Assembly: GCA_029975915.1 (NCBI GenBank)
Contig: JARKOC010000062.1
Coordinates: 1 to 64,000, forward strand
Length of the DNA stretch: 64,000 bases
Origin: Bryobacteraceae bacterium
GTDB taxonomy: Bacteria; Acidobacteriota; Terriglobia; Bryobacterales; Bryobacteraceae
Direction of reading: 5' to 3'
Shown here piece after piece: positions 51,563-62,500 of this stretch. Numbering within the stretch: the stretch's first letter is position 1; every line of letters starts with the position of its first letter. The position numbers and the translations under genes are program-made. The notes under the pieces were generated by a model. That model saw nothing but the letters and a program-made list of their open reading frames with translations. It was not told the origin of the DNA and ran no database searches.

Positions 51563-52369
51563 ATGAAAGCAATCATTCTGGGCGTGCTGCTCGTTGCGCC
51601 GGGGCCTGAGCTGGCCGATCTCAAGCCGGAGACAGTCAGAGAATTCAGCGCCTACATGGCAGAGGCGGACCGGCAGATGGCGGCCAGGGCGAAGGGCGCT
51701 GAACCGTTTTTGTGGAGCGCCTCCGACCAAGCCCGCCTGAAACATCTGGTCGCCCGAGGGGTGCTGGTCTCTCCAACAGGCAAGGAACCATCTGTGGAGG
51801 TAAAGCACGGCATGGTTCACGACTGGACAGGGGCAATCTATGTCCCCGGCGCCAAGGCCGCGCACGCGCTCAGGATCCTGCAAGACGTGGAAAACCACAA
51901 GAAGATCTACGCACCTGAGACGGTGGACTCCAAGCTTGTCTCGCGCGACGGCAACGGCGGGTTCACGTCAACAATGCGGACTGTGAAGAAGAAGGTGATT
52001 ACGGCCGTACTCGATTACGAGTTCAAGACGGTCTATCGGGAGTTAAGCCCGGGCCGCTGGCAGGGGGTGGTGCGGTCGACCCGAATTGTGGAGGTCGAAA
52101 ACCACGGGGAAGCCAACGAGCGGCAGAAACCGGAGGGGACCGGATTTGGCTTTCTTTGGCGGCTCAACAGTTGGTGGCATGTCGAGGAGCGCAACGGCGG
52201 AGTGGTGATGGAATTGCGGTCCATTTCGCTCACGCGCGATATCCCGTTCGGGCTGGGCTGGGCGATCAAGCCGATGGTGACAAGCCTGCCGAAGGAAACA
52301 CTGGAATCGACATTGGGCAAGACACGCGCCGCCGTCCTGCAAGCCACACGTCAGCCTGAGGTCCGGTAG
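51563..52369 (+). CDS. Hypothetical exported protein, START-like region
   Basis: A 268-residue protein. A short hydrophobic N-terminus (MKAIILGVLLVAPGPELA) may be a signal peptide. The body has a long beta-rich segment like lipid-binding START/SRPBCC proteins: TSTMRTVKKKVITAVLDYEF, GVVRSTRIVEVENHG, LWRLNSWWHVEERNGGVVMEL, and DIPFGLGWAIKPMV near the end. The function is not known. It is in an operon with the serine hydrolase, and its 3' end overlaps glcF by 19 bp, tail to tail. Confidence 0.72.
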   Translation: MKAIILGVLLVAPGPELADLKPETVREFSAYMAEADRQMAARAKGAEPFLWSASDQARLKHLVARGVLVSPTGKEPSVEVKHGMVHDWTGAIYVPGAKAAHALRILQDVENHKKIYAPETVDSKLVSRDGNGGFTSTMRTVKKKVITAVLDYEFKTVYRELSPGRWQGVVRSTRIVEVENHGEANERQKPEGTGFGFLWRLNSWWHVEERNGGVVMELRSISLTRDIPFGLGWAIKPMVTSLPKETLESTLGKTRAAVLQATRQPEVR

Positions 52370-53667
52370 GCCTCGTCGAGCAGTTCAACTACGTGCATAA
52401 CCCTCTGGCCCTTACCGTGGCGCTCCACCCCGGCCCGAAGCTGCAACATGCAACCTGGATTCGCCGTAGCAACGATAGAAGCGCCGGTGAGGTTGACCAT
52501 CGACATCTTGTCTTCCAGCAGCGATGCAGCCATTTCGTCATGGACGATGTTGTAAACCCCAGCGCTGCCGCAGCAGATTTCGGCTTGAGGCAATTCCCTA
52601 AGACGCAAACCTGGAATGGCGGAGAGGATCTCCCTGGGGGCATTGCGGATCTTCTGGCCATGCAGCAGATGGCAGGAGTCCTGATAGGTGACCAGGGCAT
52701 CGACAGGCTTCATATCACGGTTTAGTTCGATAGAGCTCAGGAATTCGGTCACATCGCGCATACGCTCGACAAAGCGTTTGGCTTTGTCAGCGTAATCGGG
52801 GTCGGATTCGAGCAACTCGTGGTACTCCTTGAGGGTCGAGCCGCAGCCAGCGGCGTTTGTCAGGATCGCATCGTAGTCGCCAGGCAGCAGCGCGTCGATA
52901 TTGCGCCGTGCGAGGATCCGGGCGTGATCCCGCTCTCCCGCATGGGCGTGCAGAGCACCGCAGCAGGTTTGATCCGCGGGGATGACAACTTCGCAGCCGT
53001 TCTTCGTCAGGACGCGAACGGTCGCGTCGTTCAACCGGGCGAAGAAGACATTGGCGATGCAGCCGGCCAACAAGGCGACCCTGAAACGCCGCTCCCCTTC
53101 TGCGGGGAAGGTTTTCCCAATCTGGTCGAAGAAGAACGGGACCTCCGCGGCGGGGGCGAGAGGGGCGATCCGGCCCAGTTTGCCAAGGAGCTTTAGAAAT
53201 CCGCCGCCCTCGGCCACGGTCCGAAGCCCGCTGGCTTCATACAGATAGAGCACCGCGCCGAGCGTCTTGAGCCAGCCTCTTGACGGAAGAACCCGTTTGA
53301 ACATGAATGACCGGAACAAACGGATATGCCAGGGCCGGCGGATCACCGTTTCGACTTCGGCCCGCGCAGCCTCAATCAGGCGCCCATAGGAGACGCCCGA
53401 TGGACAAGCCGACTCACAGGCGCGGCACGCAAGGCAGAGGTCGATGTGGGTAATGTAGGCGGGGCCGATCTCCATTTCGCCGGCCGCGACCCGGGCCATC
53501 TGGTAAATGCGACCGCGTGGCGAATCCATTTCGACGCCGAGTTGACGATAAGTCGGGCACGCGTTGAGGCAAAGCCCGCAATGAATGCATTTGTCGAGGT
53601 CGGCCTGATGGGGAGCATCAACGGGGCGAGGCGTGGAGGCCGGCGGCCGGTGTTCAGATCCGGTCAT
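52351..53667 (-). CDS. glcF: Glycolate oxidase iron-sulfur subunit
   Basis: A 438-residue protein with two 4Fe-4S motifs in the N-terminal half, CIHCGLCLNACPTY and CLACRACESACPSG, followed by two CCG-type (cysteine-rich) domains: DQTCCGALHAHAG and AEICCGSAGVYN. This is the GlcF subunit that passes electrons from glycolate oxidation into the membrane chain. Its ATG lies inside the 3' end of glcE (14-bp overlap). A glcD gene is not in the window. Confidence 0.93.
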   Translation of the reverse strand: MTGSEHRPPASTPRPVDAPHQADLDKCIHCGLCLNACPTYRQLGVEMDSPRGRIYQMARVAAGEMEIGPAYITHIDLCLACRACESACPSGVSYGRLIEAARAEVETVIRRPWHIRLFRSFMFKRVLPSRGWLKTLGAVLYLYEASGLRTVAEGGGFLKLLGKLGRIAPLAPAAEVPFFFDQIGKTFPAEGERRFRVALLAGCIANVFFARLNDATVRVLTKNGCEVVIPADQTCCGALHAHAGERDHARILARRNIDALLPGDYDAILTNAAGCGSTLKEYHELLESDPDYADKAKRFVERMRDVTEFLSSIELNRDMKPVDALVTYQDSCHLLHGQKIRNAPREILSAIPGLRLRELPQAEICCGSAGVYNIVHDEMAASLLEDKMSMVNLTGASIVATANPGCMLQLRAGVERHGKGQRVMHVVELLDEAYRTSG

Positions 53668-54787
53668 GCAACCTCCCGGGGTTTAGCAGCCCTTCTGGAT
53701 CAAAGACGGCCTTTATCCTTTGCATGAGTTCAAGATCCGGACCGGGATCGGGCCAGAGAGCGAGGTCTTTGCGGCGCTCCGGGTGTGACCATTCCACCAG
53801 TGAAACCTGGCCGCTCGAACAGACCTTAGCTACCTCTGCTTGGCCGGTGCATCCCAGCCGCGTCACTCCGTTCAGGGCGTGGGACCAAACAGGACCATCA
53901 ACCAGGTTCGCCAGTTCGCCGAGCGCCTGGGCCTGGTGTACAACCTTTACAACCGCCATGCCATTGTGCCTGGAAATCCACTCCGGCGCCAGGTTGTCCA
54001 CCTTCTCCCAGAGCTCTTCTTCGGACCCGCCTTCTAATTGGGCCGCGCCGGGGAGTTCTCTCTCGTAGCGCGCCAGCACACGGCCGGACCCATGGGCTCG
54101 AACCAGGATCACGTGTCCTTCCAAACCGCAGATCGAGGCAGCTTTTGGGTTGAGATAATCGACCGCGGCGGGCTGAAGGACACTGCGGGCCAGACTGGAC
54201 CGCGTCTCGCAGGCCGCCTGCGCCGTACGGCGGGCGAAGACGAAGGTGCGCGAGTTCTCCGGAGCCGGCGCAACCTTGAAGTTGACGCTGGCGATTGCGG
54301 CCAGGGTGCCGAAGCTGCCGGTGAGCAACTTGTGGATGTCATAGCCGGCGACGCTCTTGACCACGAGTGCGCCGGATTCGGCAGTCTCGCCAGCCAGCGT
54401 GCAGTAGGACATGCCGATCACCATGTCGCGGGCGGATCCGAACAGACGCCGGCGCGAGCCGCACAAGTTGGCAGCGACGACGCCGCCGACAGTGGAGACG
54501 GCGGCCAACGGCGGATCCAACGGTAGCATCTGTCCTTGGCCTGCCAGCAAGCGGGTCAGTTCAATCCACGGAAGCCCTGCCTCGACGCTGACGGTCAGGT
54601 CTTTCGGTTCATAGGCAAGGACGCGCCGCATGCCGGAAGTGGAAATCGAGACTGCTGCATCCCGTACGGCGCCTCCCATGGCGTCCTTCGTGAACGCGCC
54701 GCCCAAGCGGATGCGTTGCCCACTTGCCGCCGCCTCCCGCAGGGCCTGGCACAGCTCAGTCGTGTTGGTTGGCCGGATCTGCTTCAT
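53654..54787 (-). CDS. glcE: Glycolate oxidase FAD-binding subunit
   Basis: A 377-residue FAD-linked oxidase subunit (FAD_binding_4). IRLGGAFTKDAMGGA and LTVSVEAGLPWIELTRLLAGQ, with STVGGVVAANLCGSRRRLFG and VKSVAGYDIHKLLTGSFGTL, are family marks. The C-terminal VFDPEGLLNPGRL is typical. ATG 54787 fits the family; a GTG or ATG seven codons earlier is possible. It overlaps glcF by 14 bp, so the two subunits are coupled. GlcD, which normally completes the enzyme, must lie elsewhere or be replaced. Confidence 0.9.
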   Translation of the reverse strand: MKQIRPTNTTELCQALREAAASGQRIRLGGAFTKDAMGGAVRDAAVSISTSGMRRVLAYEPKDLTVSVEAGLPWIELTRLLAGQGQMLPLDPPLAAVSTVGGVVAANLCGSRRRLFGSARDMVIGMSYCTLAGETAESGALVVKSVAGYDIHKLLTGSFGTLAAIASVNFKVAPAPENSRTFVFARRTAQAACETRSSLARSVLQPAAVDYLNPKAASICGLEGHVILVRAHGSGRVLARYERELPGAAQLEGGSEEELWEKVDNLAPEWISRHNGMAVVKVVHQAQALGELANLVDGPVWSHALNGVTRLGCTGQAEVAKVCSSGQVSLVEWSHPERRKDLALWPDPGPDLELMQRIKAVFDPEGLLNPGRLHDRI

Positions 54788-54981
54788 GAACCGTGACCGA
54801 ATTCCCATATTGTTGCAAATCCATCCGCCTGCCGGACGGTCCCGTCGGCAGTCCTCCGCAATACGGCGTCTCGCCTACACTGAGGTCCTGAAGCATGGCA
54901 CTGGCGCCGCCGCCCGCCGATCGACGATTATGTTAGAGTGCGCGCAGCGGCGCCCGGCACCAATCGAGAAGGAGGCTGCAC

Positions 54982-55848
54982 TTGGGAGCGAAGATCGGCA
55001 TCATTGGCGGCAGCGGGCTGTATTCCATGCCCGGCTTTTCCGGACAGCAGGAGGTCAGGCTGGAGACTCCGTTTGGCGATCCGTCGGACGCCTACATCAC
55101 GGGCGAACTAGAGGGCAAGCCAGTCGCGTTTCTTGCACGGCACGGCCGCGGCCACCGGATCAGCCCGTCGGAATTGAACTTCCGCGCCAACATCCACGGC
55201 TTCAAGCAGCTTGGCGTGGAGTGGATCATTTCACTCAGCGCAGTGGGCTCACTCAAAGCCGAGCACAAGCCGCTGGATTTCGTGATCCCCGACCAGTTTG
55301 TCGACCGCACGGTGGGCCGGACGTCGACTTTTTTTGGGAATGGTTTGGTTGCACATATCAGTTTCGGGGATCCGGTCTGCGGATGTCTGGCCCGGCTGCT
55401 CAAGGAGGCATGCACCGAGGCGGGAGTGGCTTCGAAGCTTGGCGGGACTTACGTCTGCATGGAGGGTCCGGCGTTCTCCACCAAAGCCGAATCCAATCTC
55501 TACCGCAGTTGGGGGATGGATGTGATCGGCATGACAAACCTGCAGGAGGCCAAACTGGCCCGCGAGGCGGAGATCTGCTATTCGACTGTCGCCATGGTGA
55601 CCGACTACGACTGCTGGCACCCGGACCACGATGCGGTCACTGTCGCCGACATCATCAAGAACCTGACGCACAATGCCGAAAACGCTCAGAAAGTGGTGCG
55701 TTCGGCGGTCAGGCTGCTGGAGATCAAACAGCGGACTTGCGCATGTTCAAGAGCGCTCGAACATGCGCTGATCACCGACCGCGCGGCCATTCCGGCCGAA
55801 ACACGCAAGAAGCTGGAGTTGATCGTTGGCAAGTATCTCGGCCAGTGA
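54982..55848 (+). CDS. mtnP: S-methyl-5'-thioadenosine phosphorylase
   Basis: A 288-residue purine-nucleoside-phosphorylase-fold enzyme that splits methylthioadenosine in methionine salvage. [68 protein letters not shown], and ATDYDCW-type [15 protein letters not shown] are diagnostic for MTAP. The TTG at 54982 is supported by a GGAGG six bases upstream. The 173-bp gap to divergent glcE holds an imperfect CTGCCGGACGG/CCGTCGGCAG hairpin. Confidence 0.93.
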   Translation: MGAKIGIIGGSGLYSMPGFSGQQEVRLETPFGDPSDAYITGELEGKPVAFLARHGRGHRISPSELNFRANIHGFKQLGVEWIISLSAVGSLKAEHKPLDFVIPDQFVDRTVGRTSTFFGNGLVAHISFGDPVCGCLARLLKEACTEAGVASKLGGTYVCMEGPAFSTKAESNLYRSWGMDVIGMTNLQEAKLAREAEICYSTVAMVTDYDCWHPDHDAVTVADIIKNLTHNAENAQKVVRSAVRLLEIKQRTCACSRALEHALITDRAAIPAETRKKLELIVGKYLGQ

Positions 55849-57067
55849 ACTGGCTGCCAGGCTGCTCGACGCCTGTCTGGCGGGCCGGGCGTGGGACCCG
55901 GATGACTTAGCGGCGCTGACGGCGGCCGCTCTCGATGGCGATGAGTACCTGGCCTCGCTGGCGTCGAAGGCGCTGTTTTCCGGATTGGCCGAGCCGCTTG
56001 CTGATCTTTTCGATCCGCGGCTTGCGAGCGAATACGCCAGGTTGTTCAGCCGCGTCTTCAGCCAGGCTCTGCCCGAGTTCAGACCCGCGCAAATGGAGGA
56101 GCACTATGCGGGGGCGTCGCAGCTGCGCCAGGCGCCGGATGATCCGACCAGAGTGGTGGTTCTGTCGCGAGTCACCCTGGGCGCCGACGTGGCCATCACT
56201 AGTCTGTTCCTAAACGCGGCAAAACGGCGATACCCGTCATCTGAAATCGTCTTCGCGGGCACGATGAAGGCATGGGAACTGTTCGAGCGCGATCCGAGGC
56301 TGACGCATTGCCGGATCGAATACAGCCGGAGCGCGGCACTCAGAAGCCGGCTGGCCTGTTTCGCAACGCTTAGGGAGGTTTGCGGACAGCCTAGGACGAT
56401 TCTTCTCGATCCGGATTCGCGGCTGTCGCAGCTCGGCCTGCTACCACTATGCCCTACCTCCAGTCATTTCCTTTTTGAAAGCCGCGCCGCAGGCGGAGAG
56501 AGGATGGACCCATTACCTGTCCTGGCGTCTGAATGGCTGGAGAGGACGTTGGGCATCGGCGACGCTGAGCCATATCTCCATCCGAAGTACACAGCCGGCT
56601 TTGGGAGCACGCACGTCATCACGGCGAGTTTCGGAGTTGGGGAGAATCCAGCCAAGCATCCAGGCCGATTGTTCGAACACGGCATCGCCACGCACCTTGC
56701 CGGCTTGCCTTCGCAAGTCATCATCGATGCCGGGGCGCCCGAAAGCGATGAGGAAGAGCGGGTGCGCCAGGCCGTGGCAGCCGCAGGGGAGCGCGGCGCT
56801 CGCATCGGAATTCACAGCGGCCCTTTCGCCAGCTTTGCCGCCATGGTCGCAGAATCAAGTCTCTATTTTGGTTACGATTCGGCCGGGCAGCATGTCGCGG
56901 CGGCGATGGGCGTCCCATTGGTCACGGTCTTCAAGGGATTCGTCAACGAGCGGATGCTGGCAAGGTGGACGCCGTGCGGGCCGGGACCCGTCACCGTGCT
57001 GCGCGCCGACCGTTTTGCCAGCGAGGATGAATTGCTGGCGGCAGCCGAGCGCGCGCTTACTCTTTGA
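55826..57067 (+). CDS. Glycosyltransferase family 9-like protein
   Basis: A 413-residue protein with a helical N-terminal part (about 1-105) and a GT9 (heptosyltransferase) region from about 109: [22 protein letters not shown], then [20 protein letters not shown]. The C-terminal part has [19 protein letters not shown] and the donor-site [25 protein letters not shown]. The start is a TTG that overlaps the mtnP 3' end by 23 bp. GT9 enzymes add heptose-like sugars to LPS core; the specific acceptor here is unknown. Confidence 0.78.
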   Translation: MASISASELAARLLDACLAGRAWDPDDLAALTAAALDGDEYLASLASKALFSGLAEPLADLFDPRLASEYARLFSRVFSQALPEFRPAQMEEHYAGASQLRQAPDDPTRVVVLSRVTLGADVAITSLFLNAAKRRYPSSEIVFAGTMKAWELFERDPRLTHCRIEYSRSAALRSRLACFATLREVCGQPRTILLDPDSRLSQLGLLPLCPTSSHFLFESRAAGGERMDPLPVLASEWLERTLGIGDAEPYLHPKYTAGFGSTHVITASFGVGENPAKHPGRLFEHGIATHLAGLPSQVIIDAGAPESDEEERVRQAVAAAGERGARIGIHSGPFASFAAMVAESSLYFGYDSAGQHVAAAMGVPLVTVFKGFVNERMLARWTPCGPGPVTVLRADRFASEDELLAAAERALTL

Positions 57068-57105
57068 GGAGCCGGAATCCACTTCAACGGCCAATGTGAT
57101 GCCGG

Positions 57106-57540
57106 TCAGCCGCGATGGAGCCGTTTGACCATGTGCAATTCATTTTTCTCGCCAGGAGTGATCTGGTAGTTGACTTCATCCATGACGGAGCGGATGAGGC
57201 GCAAACCGAGGCCGCCTGACTTCCGGCGGCGGATGAGTTCCTCGACATCGAGTTCGTCGATCTGCTCGGCCACGAAGCCGCGGCCGTTGTCGATGATGTC
57301 GAAGATGAGATCCTGTTTGTCGAGCCTGGCGCGAATGGTCACGACATGAGTCTCTTCAGAGCTGTAGGCGTGTTCAATGACATTGGCGCAGGCCTCATCG
57401 ACGGCCAGGGTAATGCGGGCGGTTTCGTTCTCGTCGAACCCGGCCTTGGCGCCGATGGAAGCAACGAAGTCGCGGATCATGGCCAGGTTTTCCGTGGAGG
57501 AAGGAACATGAAGCGTGAAACTGCGCTCGAAGGCATCCAT
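57106..57540 (-). CDS. rsbW: Anti-sigma regulatory factor, serine kinase (RsbW/SpoIIAB-like)
   Basis: A 144-residue HATPase_c protein of the partner-switching family. It has an N box (ITLAVDEACANVIEHAYS), a G1 motif (FDIIDNGRGF) and a G2 region (KSGGLGLRLIRSVMDEV). It phosphorylates the STAS antagonist and holds a sigma factor or another target. It starts one base after the stop of the STAS gene, with a ribosome binding site (AAGGAG) inside that gene. Last of the Rsb run. Confidence 0.9.
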   Translation of the reverse strand: MDAFERSFTLHVPSSTENLAMIRDFVASIGAKAGFDENETARITLAVDEACANVIEHAYSSEETHVVTIRARLDKQDLIFDIIDNGRGFVAEQIDELDVEELIRRRKSGGLGLRLIRSVMDEVNYQITPGEKNELHMVKRLHRG

Positions 57541-57541
57541 C

Positions 57542-57937
57542 TCAGGACTCCTTCGCCTGGCCGAATCGCGCAACTGCTTCTTCCACGGCCGGCGTGATGT
57601 CAAATAGTTTCGGGAAACCCAGGACGTCGAAGATCTGGAAGACTTTCGGTGTTAGGGCCGCCAGTTTGATGTCGCCGCCCTGCTCACGCGCCTCCTCCAG
57701 AAAGCTCATGAACACGCCGAGCCCGGCGGATGAGATGTAGGTGAGTCGGGAACAGTCCACGACAAGCCGGAAATTGCCGGACCGGATCTCGTTCTCGATC
57801 GACGACTCAAAAGAAGGCGCGGTGTGGGCGTCGAGAAACCCCTCGATGGCCAAGACCCGGACCGGGCCGATGTCATCGATGTTCACGCGGAAAGGCTGAG
57901 GCACGCCGGATGGGTTCTCCTTTCGGGCTCGATTCAT
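57542..57937 (-). CDS. rsbV: STAS-domain anti-sigma factor antagonist (RsbV/SpoIIAA-like)
   Basis: A 131-residue STAS protein. The phosphorylation site is in LTYISSAGLGVFMSFLE, with Ser next to Ala-Gly. DIGPVRVLAIEGFLDAHTAP is the usual start. When dephosphorylated by the RsbU-like phosphatase it binds the kinase and releases the kinase's target. The gene overlaps rsbU by 4 bp (ATGA). Confidence 0.9.
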   Translation of the reverse strand: MNRARKENPSGVPQPFRVNIDDIGPVRVLAIEGFLDAHTAPSFESSIENEIRSGNFRLVVDCSRLTYISSAGLGVFMSFLEEAREQGGDIKLAALTPKVFQIFDVLGFPKLFDITPAVEEAVARFGQAKES

Positions 57938-59526
57938 CTTACGCCAGGATGCCTGGCCCTCCGCAACGCCATGACCGTGATGTCATCGTGCTGAGGGTAG
58001 CCGGCGGCGAAGGTATCAATGGCATCGAAAATCTTCTCCACGAGTTGCCGCGGCCCACCGCCACAGGCCGGCTCCAGCAGGCCGATGAGGCGGTCTATGC
58101 CGAACTCCTCTTCGTCCGAACGTGCGGCGTCGGTCACGCCATCGGAATACAGCAGCAGCGTATCTCCAGCGCCGAGAGAGAAACTGGACTGCACATAGGT
58201 GCGGGCGGGGAAAAGCGCCAGGGGAACTGAAGTTGAATCCAGACGGTCGATCTGACCGGACGCACGGCGGATCAGCGCCTCATTGTGGCCGGCGTTGATG
58301 TAATCGCAGGCGCCGGTGGACGGATCGTACTTGACCAGGATGGCCGTGGCGTACTTGCTTGGCGGGGTGGAGGCATACAGCAGATCAGAAGTTTTGCGAG
58401 TGATCTCTTCAAGTGAAGATTCAACCGAGAGCATGGCTCGCAAAGTAGCCTGAATATTGGCCATCAGGAGGGATGCGCCAATGCCTTTGCCGGATATGTC
58501 GGCAACGCAGAGGAGATGAGGGCCGGAAGGCCCGGCGCCGCCCACGCTGAGGACGTCGTAATAGTCGCCGCCAACTTCCCTGGCCGGGCGGTTGCGGGCT
58601 GCCATTTCGGTCCCGTCGAGGAGTGGCAGTTGCCTCGGGAAGAGGTCCTGCTGGATCGCGGCCGCCAGACCCAGTTCGCGTTCAATACGCTGCCGGTAGA
58701 GCGTGTCCTGAATGCGCCACGCTTTGTCGAGGGCGACGGCGGCAAGAGAGACGAGTCCAGCCGCAAAGCCAAGGTCGTCACCATCCATTGGGCGGCCCGA
58801 GGCAGGCGGCCCGAGCAAGACCGCGCCAGCCAGTTCCTCGCCCATTCGCATCGGCAGCGCCAGGTAGTCGCCACACCGGGCGTGATCACGGTTCTTGAGA
58901 GCAATTTGAAGTTCAGCCACGGGTGGCGGTTCCAGACCTTTCAGCCGGCGGATGGGTGGCGCGCCGGACCGCCAGGTGACCAGGCCGTGCTTCAACAAGG
59001 CCCAGCGGCCTGCCAGCGTCAGCATCAGGAGACGGGCGACCTCCTCAGGTTCGATCGCTGCCGCCAGGCTCGAACTGAGTTCGAGCATTGCTTGGAGTTC
59101 CTGGTTGCTCCTCAGGGCTTCCTGGTGGGCACGCGCATTCGAGATGAAGGCGGAGGCCAGACCCAGGAGGGCTTCCATGAATGCGGCCTCGCCTTCGTCA
59201 AACGATTTCCCGAGTGGATCGTTCACGGCGACAAAACCTGCCGGGCCAATCTGGCCGTCGATATTGAACCACTGGCTGAGTCCAAGCTCACGTGCCGAGT
59301 CAGGTGTGATCGGATCGCCCGTGGCCAAGCCCTTCAATCCTCGAACAGCTGCAATACGGTAGCCTGAAGGCTGCTTCAGAGCGACTAGAGCGCGGGTCGC
59401 CAGCAGCCGGCCCATCACGGTCCGCAAAAGGTGGTTGATCTGCTGATCCAGATCCAACGAGGACCCAAGCAGGCGCGCTGATTCGAGCAGGCTCTCGAGT
59501 CGCGAGGCGTCCAGGCGATTGTCCAT
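57934..59526 (-). CDS. rsbU: GAF-domain PP2C phosphatase (RsbU/SpoIIE-like)
   Basis: A 530-residue protein: two GAF-like sensory parts (about 10-155 and 175-300) and a C-terminal SpoIIE/PP2C phosphatase domain (about 320-525). Metal-site motifs are EVGGDYYDVLSVGG, LCVADISGKGIGASLLMANI, INAGHNEALI, and LLLYSDGVTDAARSDEEEFG. It dephosphorylates the STAS antagonist. It follows the hybrid kinase gene by 46 bp, so the sensor kinase and the Rsb proteins are likely one transcript. Confidence 0.92.
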   Translation of the reverse strand: MDNRLDASRLESLLESARLLGSSLDLDQQINHLLRTVMGRLLATRALVALKQPSGYRIAAVRGLKGLATGDPITPDSARELGLSQWFNIDGQIGPAGFVAVNDPLGKSFDEGEAAFMEALLGLASAFISNARAHQEALRSNQELQAMLELSSSLAAAIEPEEVARLLMLTLAGRWALLKHGLVTWRSGAPPIRRLKGLEPPPVAELQIALKNRDHARCGDYLALPMRMGEELAGAVLLGPPASGRPMDGDDLGFAAGLVSLAAVALDKAWRIQDTLYRQRIERELGLAAAIQQDLFPRQLPLLDGTEMAARNRPAREVGGDYYDVLSVGGAGPSGPHLLCVADISGKGIGASLLMANIQATLRAMLSVESSLEEITRKTSDLLYASTPPSKYATAILVKYDPSTGACDYINAGHNEALIRRASGQIDRLDSTSVPLALFPARTYVQSSFSLGAGDTLLLYSDGVTDAARSDEEEFGIDRLIGLLEPACGGGPRQLVEKIFDAIDTFAAGYPQHDDITVMALRRARHPGVR

Positions 59527-59572
59527 GATTCACAGGATAGTATCCGGAAGGCCGCGGCGACCGGAGACGGCG

Positions 59573-62500
59573 TCAGGGTTCCCCAGGAGACGGGCGGGCA
59601 GTTTCAGCCTTGCGCGCACCAAGCCGCTCTACTTCGGCGACGAATAAACGCGGTTCGACCGGTTTGTTCACGAGGCCGTCCATGCCCGCCGCAAGGCAGG
59701 CGTCGCGGTCCTCCGGCAAGGCGCTGGCCGTGAATCCAAGCACCGGGGTCCTGCTTACCGGACCTGGGTTTGACCGCAATCGGCGAGTGGCTTCAATCCC
59801 GTCCATTTCCGGCATTTGCAGATCCATCACGACGACGTCGAAGTCCTGACGCGTCATCGCATCAAGAGCCAGCAGTCCTGTCGCGGCAACTACAACCTCA
59901 TGGCCACGCTTTTCCAGCACCCTCTGCGCCACCTTCTGGTTGAGCAGGTTGTCCTCGGCCACCAGGACTCTCAGTTTTTGTCCCGCCACATCGGACGGGC
60001 GCGGCTTGGATGCAGCAGACTCCGGCCTTGCGGCGACGGGCAAGGAGATTTTGACGATGAAGCGTGAACCGCGACCGACCTGGCTTTCCATCTCCAGGCT
60101 CCCGCCCATTGCCGCAAGCAGTTTCCGAGAGATGGCCAAACCCAGTCCGGTCCCGCCATACCGGCGGGTAATGGACCCGTCAGCCTGCCGGAATCCTTCG
60201 AAGATCAGTTCCTTATGCTCTTCCGCGATCCCGATTCCGGTATCTTCGACGACAATGGTCACTTCCTGGCAGCCTCCACGCAAAGCGGCCGCATTCGCCG
60301 AGATCGACACATGTCCAACCTCGGTGAACTTCACCGCATTGCTCATCAGGTTGACCAGCACTTGGCGTAATCTGTCCTTGTCACCTTCAACCCATGTAGG
60401 CACATTCAGCGATATCTGGACATGCGCCTCCAATCCTTTGGCCTGCGCTTCGTGGGCAAAGAGCGCATGAACGGAGGAAAGCAGCGCGTGGAGGTCGAAG
60501 GGAGCGGGTGAGAGTTCGAGCCGCCCAGCTTCGATTTTCGACAAGTCCAGGATGTCGGAGAGGATTCCGAGCAAGGCGAGCGCCGCGGATCGCGCGCCAT
60601 CCAACTGCTCGCGCTGTTTTGCATCCAGGTCAGAATCCAGCGTGAGACTCATCATGCCGAGGATGGCATTCATCGGCGTCCGAATCTCGTGGCTCATATT
60701 GGCCAGAAACTCGCTCTTCAGGCGGTTGGACTCGATGGCGCGCTCGAGAAGTTGACCGATCTGAGTGTGCTGCTCCTCGACCTTCTGTTTTTCGAGTCGA
60801 AGTTGCTCGGTCCGAATTTCAACAGCGCGTTCGAGAGCTTTTCTAGCGGTCTCAAGCCGCCGGTTTCTCATGCGCCAGATCAGCAGCACCATGAGAAGCG
60901 AAAGCACGGAGACCAGGACTCTGATCCACCACAACTCGTACCATCTAGGAGCAACATCGAACTCGAGCGTCTGGACTTCGTCGCTCCACCCCGCTTCGGG
61001 ATTGCCGGCCTTCACCTCAACCCGGTGACGTCCCGCCTGGAGTTGCTCTAGGTTGAGGTTCCGATCCGAAGTCTCCACCCAGTCCCGACCATCGACTCTG
61101 TACCGGAAGCGGTTCGTGTTTGCGTGACGGAATTCCAGTACCGTGAACCTCACCTGTACGGTGCGTTCATCCACTTCGATCCGCCCTCGCGATTCGGGCT
61201 GCAGCCAGGCTCCGCCGGCCCGGGCCTCAGTAATAATGGCTCTTGGAGGTTTCACGGCACGCAATGGTGCCCTCGGCAGGTAACGCGATACGCCCCGCGA
61301 GGTTCCAATCCAGAAACTGCCGTCAGAGGCCCTGAGAAATGCCCGCTGGCCGCATTCGTCCCACAGAAGACCGTCGGAGCGGTCCAGCCTGACCCATTGG
61401 CCATGATTCAGAACCTGAACGCCATTCGACGTCAGCGACCACACGCCGCCGTTGGGCGGGAAATGGAACGTATACATCAGCCCCGCGTCCACCCCTTTGG
61501 CCCCCTCGATGTTGTCCACTCTGTATCGGCCATTGCTGTACTGAATCCGGCTTGCCCCGCCGACGTCGCGATATCCGATCCACGCGCGGCCCTCAGGATC
61601 CACGGACGGAACGACCACCGCCTTGCTCCGGAGACCGTCAGAGGTCCGCAGCCATCTCCACTTGCCGTCCAGGTAATGCAGCAACCCGTTGTAGGTTGAT
61701 ACCCAGAGCTCATCAGATCCCTGGCCTAACGCCAAGCCGGTGAATGTAATACGTGTAGTCTCGGGTCCGGCGGGTGGGATCGTTTGGTCGAGACGTTCCA
61801 AAACCCTGCTGGTGCCGTTGGACCGGTACAGTCCTCGCTCACTGGCAGCCCAAACCCTCCCCATCTTGTCCAGGAGGGCGTCATATGCCCCACCCGGAAT
61901 CCCAGAGTAGCGGGCCCATTGTCCCGTTCGCGGATCGAACCGCATTACCGCCTGGCCGTTTCCGGTCAACAAGAAAGTCCCGTCCAGGGCCTTCGTAAGA
62001 CTCGATAAGACATCCAATCCAGGGGTGGGGACTGTACTCCACCGCCAGTGGCGGCCTGACCGGACACCGATCGAAAGACCGGACGATGTGGCAACCCAGA
62101 TCCGGCCATCGGTCGTTTGCTCCAGCCCGGTGACGATATCACCGGACAAGCCGTCTGGTTGAGAGTAGGACGTCCACTCGCTGTAGCCGGGCATGCGTAC
62201 GATTCCAGCGCCGCTCAGGCCGATCCAAAGCGCTCCTTCCCGGTCGGCCCAAGCTCCGCTCACCCCGCTCACGGGCAGGCCGTTGTTGGCATTCAACAGA
62301 CTCCATCCACCCTCATCGCGAATCGCAAGCCCCTTGGTGGTTCCTACAAACAGCCTGCCGCCGGAGTCTGACGTGATTTGGGCATACCCTACACCCGTCG
62401 GACCGACCCATCGCCCATCCACTGCCTCAAACCGGTTCGCGCCGCGTGCGAGGAACAACAGCTGGCGGCGTGACCTTGCCCACACACTTCCATGACGGTC

